A stretch of 64,000 nt of DNA from Flavobacterium nitrogenifigens (lineage in GTDB: Bacteria > Bacteroidota > Bacteroidia > Flavobacteriales > Flavobacteriaceae). The stretch's first letter is position 1. Every line of letters starts with the position of its first letter. The notes beneath the pieces were generated by a model. It did no database searches, had not been told where the DNA came from, and saw only the letters and a list, made by a program, of their open reading frames with translations. The stretch is from positions 310,001 to 374,000 of the forward strand of contig NZ_QJRI01000182.1 of NCBI RefSeq assembly GCF_003254565.1, written 5' to 3'. The position numbers and the translations under genes are program-made. Of the stretch, positions 50,431-57,427 are shown piece by piece.

Positions 50431-52065
50431 ATGATTACAGTTAACGATATTTCGGTTCAGTTTGGCGGAACTACACTTTTTAGCGATGTTTCTTTTGCTA
50501 TTAATGAAAATGATAAAATTGCCCTTATGGGTAAAAATGGTGCGGGGAAATCGACACTTTTAAAGATTATTGCAGGTGCAAACAAGCCTTCGACAGGAAG
50601 TATCTCTGCTCCAAAAGAGGCTGTGATCGCTTACTTGCCTCAGCATTTGCTTACTGAAGATGGTGCGACAGTAATGGAAGAAGCGTCAAAAGCTTTCAGC
50701 GAGATTTTTACAATGAAAGCTGAAATTGATAATATCAATGAGCAATTAACAGTTCGTACTGATTATGAAAGTGACGAATACATGAAATTGATCGAGAGAG
50801 TTTCTGACTTAAGCGAGAAATTTTATGCTATTGAAGAAGTAAACTACGAAGCAGAAGTTGAGAAAATATTAGTTGGTTTAGGTTTTGAAAGAGAAGATTT
50901 CGCACGTCAAACTTCAGAATTTTCAGGAGGATGGAGAATGCGTATCGAGTTGGCTAAGATTTTGTTGAGGAAACCAGATTTGATTTTGCTGGATGAGCCA
51001 ACCAACCACATGGATATCGAGAGTATTCAATGGTTAGAAGATTTCTTATTGACTCAAGCAAAAGCAGTTGTTGTAATTTCTCACGATAGAGCGTTTGTGG
51101 ATAATATTACAAATCGTACGATCGAGGTAACAATGGGGAGAATTTACGATTACAAAGCAAAATATTCTCATTACTTAGAATTAAGAAAAGATCGTAGAAT
51201 TCACCAGCAGAAAGCGTATGATGAACAACAGAAAATGATTGCTGAAAATCGTGCTTTTATTGAGCGTTTTAGAGGAACATTTTCTAAGACTGATGCTGTT
51301 CAATCTCGTGTTAAAATGCTTGAGAAACTTGAAATAGTAGAGGTTGATGAAGTTGATACATCTGCATTGCGTTTAAAATTCCCACCAGCGGCACGTTCTG
51401 GACAATATCCAGTTATTGTAAAAGAAATGTCTAAAGCTTATGGAGATCATGTTGTTTTTAAAGATGCAAACATTGTAATAGAACGCGGTCAGAAAGTAGC
51501 TTTTGTTGGAAAAAATGGTGAAGGAAAATCTACCATGATTAAAGCGATCATGAAAGAAATTGGTGTTGATTCTGGAAGTGTTGAAATCGGACATAATGCT
51601 CAAATCGGATATTTTGCTCAAAATCAAGCGGCGCTATTAGATGAAAATGCTACCATTTTTGAAACTATTGATAGTATTGCGGTTGGAGATATTAGAACGC
51701 AAATCAAAAATATTTTAGGCGCTTTCATGTTCCAAGGAGATGATATCACTAAAAAAGTAAAAGTGCTTTCTGGAGGAGAAAAGACTCGTTTAGCAATGAT
51801 TAAATTATTGTTGGAGCCAGTTAACTTGTTAATTCTGGATGAGCCTTCGAATCACTTGGATATGAAGACTAAAGACATTATTAAAGATGCTTTAAGAGAT
51901 TTTGACGGAACTTTAATCTTAGTTTCTCACGATCGTGATTTCCTTGACGGATTAGCAACTAAGGTTTTCGAATTCGGAAATAAACGAGTAAAAGAGCATT
52001 TTGAAGATGTGGCTGGTTTCTTAGCACATAAGAAAATGGATTCTATGAGAGAAATCGAAAAATAA
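50431..52065 (+). CDS. ABC-F family ATPase (ribosome-associated)
   Basis: A 544-residue protein with two ABC modules and no membrane segments. First: Walker A 'GKNGAGKST' (near 34), signature 'FSGGWRMR' (near 164), Walker B 'LILLDEPTNHMD' (near 185). Then a charged linker with 'YSHYLELRKDRRIHQQKAYD', the P-site tRNA interaction motif of the family (near 247-266). Second: 'GKNGEGKST' (near 362), 'LSGGEKTR' (near 448), 'LLILDEPSNHLD' (near 468). ABC-F proteins act on the ribosome as translation factors or confer antibiotic resistance; this linker is of the housekeeping (YbiT/EttA-like) size. Single gene. Confidence 0.9.
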   Translation: MITVNDISVQFGGTTLFSDVSFAINENDKIALMGKNGAGKSTLLKIIAGANKPSTGSISAPKEAVIAYLPQHLLTEDGATVMEEASKAFSEIFTMKAEIDNINEQLTVRTDYESDEYMKLIERVSDLSEKFYAIEEVNYEAEVEKILVGLGFEREDFARQTSEFSGGWRMRIELAKILLRKPDLILLDEPTNHMDIESIQWLEDFLLTQAKAVVVISHDRAFVDNITNRTIEVTMGRIYDYKAKYSHYLELRKDRRIHQQKAYDEQQKMIAENRAFIERFRGTFSKTDAVQSRVKMLEKLEIVEVDEVDTSALRLKFPPAARSGQYPVIVKEMSKAYGDHVVFKDANIVIERGQKVAFVGKNGEGKSTMIKAIMKEIGVDSGSVEIGHNAQIGYFAQNQAALLDENATIFETIDSIAVGDIRTQIKNILGAFMFQGDDITKKVKVLSGGEKTRLAMIKLLLEPVNLLILDEPSNHLDMKTKDIIKDALRDFDGTLILVSHDRDFLDGLATKVFEFGNKRVKEHFEDVAGFLAHKKMDSMREIEK

Positions 52066-52084
52066 TATTTTTAATATAAAATCT

Positions 52085-52121
52085 AAAAAGGGCGCAAGTT
52101 TTAAACTTGCGCCCTTTTTTA
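52085..52121 (+). terminator. Terminator of the ABC-F gene
   Basis: AAAGGGCGCAAGTTT (52087-52101) and its inverted copy AAACTTGCGCCCTTT form a long stem with a T-run. Confidence 0.9.
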
Positions 52122-52304
52122 TTGCTGTCTATTTTAATAACAGTATTTTAATGCAATTTTTTTTACATAAAATATCTTTTTTTGTTATTTTAGTACTTCC
52201 ATTCCGTGTTGACTATAAGCTGTTAACTTTTGATCTCAAGAATAAAGAGCTGATTTTTTTAAATCGACTATATAAGCGTTAATATTTCAATTTATTTTAA
52301 GCCT

Positions 52305-53465
52305 ATGAGTAGAAGTCTACTAATGCCATTTTTTTTTCTTTTTTTAATGCCAATTTTTTTACACGCACAAGGAGATTTGAATCAGGGAGCTGATAAGATA
52401 GATAAAAAAGAGGATGGAGAAATAAAATATCCGCAGTTTCAATTAAGAGGACTTCTTCAAGCCAGATATTTAGAAAGTTTTGGAGATAATGTAGATGTTT
52501 TAGGAGCTCAGCATTCAACAGGAGATGCAATACAAAGTTCTTTTGATATAAAAAGAATGCGTGTTGGATTGAATACCAAATTAAGTGAAACTACAGAAAT
52601 TGTGATTTTGGTTAATTTGGCAGACTTTAAATCAGATACAAAAGGAAAAGTTCTTGAAAATGCCTACGGAAAATATACTTTCAATAAATATATAGCTTTA
52701 ACAGGAGGACAGTTTCGTCCTGCCTTTGGTATTGAGGAGCTTGTTCCAGTAGATATTATTAAATCTTTCGATTTTTCTAATCAATATTATGAATTTGGAA
52801 AAAACGGATGGACTAGCTTTCAAATTGGAGCATCGGCAACAGGAGCTTTTGATATTGGAAAAATTCCTGTGAATTATGCTGTTTCGGTTTTAAACGGAAA
52901 CGGAAAAAATCAGGAAATGGATAAAGATAACGGAAAACAATATTCTTCGAGATGGGTTTTCGGTTTATCAAAAGAATATGAGATTAATTTAGGTTTAAAC
53001 GGCGGTTTCGGAAAAGTTTTTAAAGAAGACGTTTTTGCAATTGGAGCAGATATTACCAGCGATTTTAAATTAACCGACAAGTTTAGTTTTGATTTACAGA
53101 TAGAGTATAAGCAAGGAACAAATCATAATTTATATTATTCCCTGCCAGTTGAAAGCCGAATGGGTAATGTTGCCGATTATCAAATGCGCGGGATTTATTT
53201 CCTGCCAAACTTGAGATATACCGTAAATTATCAAAAACTCACAGCGCTTGAATTGTCGTGTCGTTACGAAACTTTTGATCCTAGTTATAAAATCAATTCA
53301 AACGTACGCACCACTTATACGCCAATGGTCAGTTTAGAATTCGGAAAATCGTATACAGGTCGTATCGAAATGGGATTTGAGATTGACAGATTCGATAAAA
53401 GCATTCCTGGTACAACAACCTACGATAATGATTTATTTTTAATTCAGTTGCAGCTCAGGATTTAA
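52305..53465 (+). CDS. Outer-membrane porin (phosphate-selective porin O/P type)
   Basis: A 386-residue protein with a cleavable signal ending 'MPIFLHAQ' and a mature beta barrel. The N-terminal 'FQLRGLLQARYLESFGDN' and the repeated aromatic-Gly strands end in 'FLIQLQLRI', typical of OprO/OprP-like porins. It lies 19 bases before the DASS transporter, so the two probably import one substrate, the porin through the outer and the DASS carrier through the inner membrane. The substrate (phosphate, carboxylate or sulfate) is not determined. No strong promoter seen in the 180 bases upstream. Confidence 0.82.
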   Translation: MSRSLLMPFFFLFLMPIFLHAQGDLNQGADKIDKKEDGEIKYPQFQLRGLLQARYLESFGDNVDVLGAQHSTGDAIQSSFDIKRMRVGLNTKLSETTEIVILVNLADFKSDTKGKVLENAYGKYTFNKYIALTGGQFRPAFGIEELVPVDIIKSFDFSNQYYEFGKNGWTSFQIGASATGAFDIGKIPVNYAVSVLNGNGKNQEMDKDNGKQYSSRWVFGLSKEYEINLGLNGGFGKVFKEDVFAIGADITSDFKLTDKFSFDLQIEYKQGTNHNLYYSLPVESRMGNVADYQMRGIYFLPNLRYTVNYQKLTALELSCRYETFDPSYKINSNVRTTYTPMVSLEFGKSYTGRIEMGFEIDRFDKSIPGTTTYDNDLFLIQLQLRI

Positions 53466-53484
53466 TTCACTTAATTTTTGTTTT

Positions 53485-54915
53485 ATGAAAGAAGTAAAAA
53501 TTCCACAGACTCTAATTACGCTGGCAGTTTTAGTTGCCATTTGGTTTATTCCAGCTCCAGAAGGTGTTGTGATAGAAGCGTGGCATTTATTTGCCATTTT
53601 CGTAGCTACTATTTTAGGAATCATCTTAAAAGCAGCTCCGATGGGAACTATGTGTATGATTGCTATTGCCCTAACGGCAATGTCTCAGGTCTTAGCTCCA
53701 GGAGATTCTGGAAAGTCGATTACATTAGCATTAAAAGGATTTGGTGATAAAGTAATCTGGCTGATCGGAATTTCATTTTTCATCGCGAGAGGATTTATAA
53801 AAACAGGTCTTGGAAATAGAATTGCTTTTTTATTCATAAAAATATTCGGAAAAAGTTCTTTAGGGCTCGCTTATGGTTTAGGATTGGCAGATTTAGTTTT
53901 AGCGCCAGCTGTTCCAAGTAATACGGCTAGAGGAGGAGGAATCGTTTATCCGATCATGAAATCTATGTCGATGAGTTTTGGTTCGATGCCAGACAAGCCA
54001 GAAACGCATAGAAAATTAGGGGCATATTTAACTTTGAATAGTTATAATATGAACCTGATTGCTTCTTCGATGTTCTTAACAGGAACAGCAAGTAATCCGA
54101 TGTGTCAGAAGTTTGCGCTTAATTTAGGGATAAAAATCAGCTGGATGTCATGGGCGGCTGCGGCGATTGTTCCGGGTTTATGTGCTTTTATTGTAATTCC
54201 GTTTGTTTTATATAAAATTTACCCGCCAGAATTAAAAAAGACGGGAGATGCGCCACAGATTGCAACACAAAAACTGAAAGAAATGGGAGCGATCACAAGA
54301 GATGAATGGATGATGCTGCTTACATTTTTTATTCTTCTTTTCCTTTGGATGACGGGAGATTTGTTTTCTATTGATGCAACAACAACGGCTTTTATCGGAT
54401 TGGTAATTTTGCTTCTAACTTCAGTTTTGACTTGGGAAGATGTTAAATCAGAAAAAGGGGCGTGGGATACCATTGTCTGGTTTTCTGTTTTGGTTATGAT
54501 GGCCAGTTCGCTAAACGAATTAGGTTTTATAGCGTGGTTCAGTGATTTGGTAAAAGCGCAAATTGGCGGATTAAGCTGGCAAATGGCTTTTCCAATTATT
54601 ATATTAGTGTATTTCTTTAGTCATTACCTTTTTGCAAGTGCCACTGCGCACGTTGCAGCAATGTACGCAGCTTTACTTGGTGTTGGTGTTTCGCTTGGAA
54701 TTCCGGGGTTGTTGTTAGCGTTTATGCTCGGTTTTGTTGGATCTCTTTACGGAACTTTAACTCATTATGGTCACGGTCCGGCACCCGTATTTTTTGGGAG
54801 CGGTTACGTTGACCTAAAGAGCTGGTGGGTCAAAGGGCTTATAACCGGTTTGGTTATGCTCTTAATCTATATGGTAATAGGAGGATTGTGGCTCCGAATT
54901 ATTGGATACTTTTAG
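53485..54915 (+). CDS. DASS-family sodium/anion symporter
   Basis: A 476-residue inner-membrane transporter of the divalent anion:Na+ symporter family (CitT/SdcS/NaDC relatives). About 12 hydrophobic segments. The 'PSNTARGGG' motif (near 154-162) and 'TGTASNPM' (near 202-209) contain the SNT-type substrate/sodium motifs of repeat 1, and 'FASATAHVAAMYAAL' (near 389-403) that of repeat 2. Likely substrates are dicarboxylates or sulfate. Its stop overlaps the convergent acetyltransferase stop by 4 bases. It pairs with the porin gene upstream. Confidence 0.9.
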   Translation: MKEVKIPQTLITLAVLVAIWFIPAPEGVVIEAWHLFAIFVATILGIILKAAPMGTMCMIAIALTAMSQVLAPGDSGKSITLALKGFGDKVIWLIGISFFIARGFIKTGLGNRIAFLFIKIFGKSSLGLAYGLGLADLVLAPAVPSNTARGGGIVYPIMKSMSMSFGSMPDKPETHRKLGAYLTLNSYNMNLIASSMFLTGTASNPMCQKFALNLGIKISWMSWAAAAIVPGLCAFIVIPFVLYKIYPPELKKTGDAPQIATQKLKEMGAITRDEWMMLLTFFILLFLWMTGDLFSIDATTTAFIGLVILLLTSVLTWEDVKSEKGAWDTIVWFSVLVMMASSLNELGFIAWFSDLVKAQIGGLSWQMAFPIIILVYFFSHYLFASATAHVAAMYAALLGVGVSLGIPGLLLAFMLGFVGSLYGTLTHYGHGPAPVFFGSGYVDLKSWWVKGLITGLVMLLIYMVIGGLWLRIIGYF

Positions 54916-55214
54916 ATTCTAATTCCTGGAGGAAGTAGTTCTTTGTATTTAGGATTCTTTTTGAAAAACGAAACAATCTTTGGATGGATAGGAACTACTC
55001 TGTAATTTTTTTCAGAACTTAACTCTAATATATTTTTAAGTAAAGTGTTGATTGTTTCTTCGTTCTCGAATGAATCAGGTTTGTTGATTTTGGTTAAAAA
55101 GATTTTCTTTTCTTGAAATTGATACTCAACTGCCAACATTCCTTCAGGAATGACAGTTTCGAATTGGCGTGCAAATGTGTTGTCTTTGATTTCCATAGTT
55201 ACAGATGTTTCCAT
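54912..55214 (-). CDS. Small N-acetyltransferase-like protein (Acetyltransf_CG type)
   Basis: A 100-residue protein with the minimal GNAT-like fold of the COG2388/YjdJ family. 'GMLAVEYQFQEKKIFLTKIN' (residues 20-39), 'TINTLLKNILELSSEKNYRV' and the terminal 'VPIHPKIVSFFKKNPKYKEL' are the pattern. These very small proteins bind acetyl-CoA in solved structures; their target is unknown. Convergent with the DASS gene, overlapping by 4 bases. Confidence 0.78.
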   Translation of the reverse strand: METSVTMEIKDNTFARQFETVIPEGMLAVEYQFQEKKIFLTKINKPDSFENEETINTLLKNILELSSEKNYRVVPIHPKIVSFFKKNPKYKELLPPGIRI

Positions 55215-55508
55215 AGTAATTTCTTGTTAGGTTATTGGTAAATAGTGAATTTGGGACTCGAAATACGTATTGAAAGAAAATTCTTTATAAGATTTAAAAT
55301 CAAAAAATATTTCGAAATGCAAAGGTAATCATTTGATTTTCAATATTAAATTATTTTTTGCAGCTATAAACTTTAAGTTATTGTTTTGAAGTTTGATTTT
55401 TTGGGTTAGAAGCAATAAATAGGTCTGAAATTTGATTATCATGATATTAAAAAAAGGTAACTTTATTTTTTAGAATAAATATCCTAATGGTAATTTCATT
55501 TTAATGTT
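55215..55508. other. Gene-free stretch
   Basis: Nearly 300 AT-rich bases between divergent genes. I see no ORF, clear hairpin or strong promoter; GGTAACTTTA (55457-55466) resembles a -7 box but lacks the final G. Confidence 0.5.
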
Positions 55509-56165
55509 ATGAGTAAAATTCCAGTTTATTTTATGCCAGGTTTGGCTGCGAGTTCATCTATTTTTGAGAGAATAAAATTGGATGAAAATATTTTTGAAAC
55601 ATATCTTCTAGAATGGGAAATTCCAAACCCAAAAGAATCTTTATCAGATTATGCGCTTCGAATTAGTAAAAATATAAAACACGAAAATCCTGTTTTAATC
55701 GGAGTTTCCTTCGGCGGAATCCTGGTGCAGGAAATTTCGAAGCATATAAAAGCGCGAAAAGTCATTATTATATCAAGTGTAAGAAGCAATCACGAGTTTC
55801 CTAGAAGAATGAAAATAGGGAAGTCTACAAAAGCGTATAAGCTAATCCCGATGCAGCTGATTCTCAATGTTGAAAAACTGGCTAAGTTTTCTTTTGGCGA
55901 AAAAGTCAATAAGAGAATTAAATTGTACGAGAAGTTTTTATCTGTTCGTGATTTAGGTTATCTGCAGTGGGCTGTAGAAAGCGTAATTTTATGGGATCGC
56001 GACCAAATTGATGAAAATGTGGTTCATATTCACGGAGATAAAGATGATGTTTTTCCGATTAAATACATTGATAAATGCATTTTAGTTAAAGGAGGAACTC
56101 ATATTATGATTCTCAATAAGTATAAATGGCTGAATGAGAATTTGCCTTCGATAATACTTGATTAA
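55509..56165 (+). CDS. Alpha/beta hydrolase
   Basis: A 218-residue cytoplasmic hydrolase. 'VYFMPGLAASSSIFERI' has the HG-like oxyanion region (residues 5-21), the nucleophile serine in 'LIGVSFGGILVQE' (near 71-83), the acid in 'HIHGDKDDVFPIKY' (near 176-189) and the catalytic His in 'VKGGTHIMIL' (near 196-205). It lacks a signal peptide. Substrate unknown. Followed by the large palindrome at 56205. Confidence 0.82.
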   Translation: MSKIPVYFMPGLAASSSIFERIKLDENIFETYLLEWEIPNPKESLSDYALRISKNIKHENPVLIGVSFGGILVQEISKHIKARKVIIISSVRSNHEFPRRMKIGKSTKAYKLIPMQLILNVEKLAKFSFGEKVNKRIKLYEKFLSVRDLGYLQWAVESVILWDRDQIDENVVHIHGDKDDVFPIKYIDKCILVKGGTHIMILNKYKWLNENLPSIILD

Positions 56166-56204
56166 ATTCCAATTTTTTAAACTCCAAATTCCAAATCTGT
56201 GTAC

Positions 56205-56321
56205 ATGTAGTTTTGTCATCCTGAGGAACGAAGGATCACACTCGTATCTCGAAATAGATTAGCGATACTCTTTGTGGAATTTCTAGTGTGATCCTTCGTT
56301 CCTCAGGATGACAAACTATGC
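56205..56321. repeat. Large perfect-armed palindrome (GTCATCCTGAGGAACGAAGGATC type)
   Basis: The left arm 56210-56242 and right arm 56285-56316 are inverted copies, identical over at least 31 bases (TTGTCATCCTGAGGAACGAA core), separated by 42 bases. A related single copy with variants occurs at 20829-20868. The size and perfection are more than a terminator needs. It lies between convergent genes. Confidence 0.85.
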
Positions 56322-56371
56322 GGAAAATGTCAGTTAAGAATAATCTAAAATCTAAACTCAAAAATCTACAA

Positions 56372-56416
56372 TAAAAAAAATCCCAAACTCCTTTTTTTGG
56401 AATTTGGGATTTTAAT
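56372..56416. terminator. Bidirectional terminator
   Basis: Arms AAAATCCCAAA (56377-56387) and TTTGGGATTTT (56403-56413), with A- and T-runs on the outer sides, between convergent genes. Confidence 0.85.
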
Positions 56417-56437
56417 ATTTTAGAATTTAAAGAAAAT

Positions 56438-56953
56438 TTAGATTTTCTTCATTTGTTCTTTCATCATAGAGATTTGCTCTTTCAGCATTCCTTGTTTGTC
56501 TAATTTTTTAGCTTCGTTTAATAAATTAGTCGCTTCAAGTTTTCTTCTGCGAGACATTGCAACTCCTGCAAGGTTTAATTTAGCTACAGCTAAATCCATA
56601 TCCATTGATAGTCCAAGTTCGATTGCTTTTTTGAAATGTTTCTCCGCTTGGTTGATATTGGTTTGAGATAACATGATACCTTGTAAATAATTTAAGTATC
56701 CTTGTTGTTTTCTTACTAATGCACCTTCTGGGTTTTTGATATATGATAACCATTTATTAGCTCCTGCGAAGTCTTGTTTTCTTAATTTAAGGAAAGCTAA
56801 AAGGATAAATTCGTTTTTAAAATAAAGAAAAATCGGAATTGCAGTCAATAATATAAGAAAGATTCCATTTCCGATATTACTTTCTGTAAATTGCCAAATG
56901 CCCGCCACTACTAGAAGTCCGGCCAAAATAAGTTTAATATTCTTGTGAAACAT
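56438..56953 (-). CDS. Membrane-anchored TPR-like protein
   Basis: A 171-residue protein with two hydrophobic segments (about 7-24 and 28-45), then two to three helix-turn-helix units: 'QGYLNYLQGIMLSQTNINQA' and 'LGLSMDMDLAVAKLNLAGVA', consistent with tetratricopeptide repeats (about 75-165). TPRs mediate protein contacts; no partner is evident. Single leftward gene between a terminator and rpmH. Confidence 0.75.
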   Translation of the reverse strand: MFHKNIKLILAGLLVVAGIWQFTESNIGNGIFLILLTAIPIFLYFKNEFILLAFLKLRKQDFAGANKWLSYIKNPEGALVRKQQGYLNYLQGIMLSQTNINQAEKHFKKAIELGLSMDMDLAVAKLNLAGVAMSRRRKLEATNLLNEAKKLDKQGMLKEQISMMKEQMKKI

Positions 56954-57017
56954 AATTATTGTAAATTTGTGATTGCAAAGATAGTAAAAGGAATTAAAAA
57001 TATTTTTATAAAAGTGC

Positions 57018-57047
57018 TTGCCAGAAAAAAAAGTCTTTGTATATTTG
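57018..57047 (+). promoter_or_regulatory. Promoter of rpmH
   Basis: TTG (57018-57020), exactly 19 bases, TATATTTG (57040-57047): a perfect Bacteroidota promoter, with a leader of about 70 bases. Confidence 0.88.
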
Positions 57048-57122
57048 CACTCGGTTTTTGAACAACGATATCCAAAACCAAAACAAAGAGTTAATAGATA
57101 CCATTTTTAAAGATACAAAGCA

Positions 57123-57284
57123 ATGAGCAAAAGAACATTTCAACCATCGAAAAGAAAAAGAAGAAATAAGCACGGATTTATGGACAGAATGGCTTCTGCG
57201 AATGGAAGAAAAGTTCTAGCGCGTAGAAGAGCAAAAGGAAGACATAAATTAACTGTTTCTAGCGAGCCTAGACACAAAAAATAA
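57123..57284 (+). CDS. rpmH: 50S ribosomal protein L34
   Basis: A 53-residue basic protein starting 'MSKRTFQPSKRKRRNKHGFM' and continuing through 'DRMASANGRKVLARRRAKGR', the unmistakable bL34 pattern. It binds 23S rRNA in the large subunit. It is not next to rnpA, dnaA or yidC here; the next gene is carB. Too short for many gene finders but clear. Own promoter and terminator. Confidence 0.97.
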   Translation: MSKRTFQPSKRKRRNKHGFMDRMASANGRKVLARRRAKGRHKLTVSSEPRHKK

Positions 57285-57303
57285 TGTTTGTATAAACATA
57301 CAT

Positions 57304-57337
57304 AAGGCGATTACTTTTTTAGTATCGCCTTTTTTTA
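57304..57337 (+). terminator. Terminator of rpmH
   Basis: AAGGCGATTAC (57304-57314) and GTATCGCCTT (57322-57331) pair with one bulge; a T-run follows. Confidence 0.85.
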
Positions 57338-57427
57338 TACCTTTTCGGTAAAATTTTATCCAACTTTCTAGTTTATAATGCACTAGAGAGGTTTTTAAAA
57401 CGTAAATAACTACACAATACATACAAA

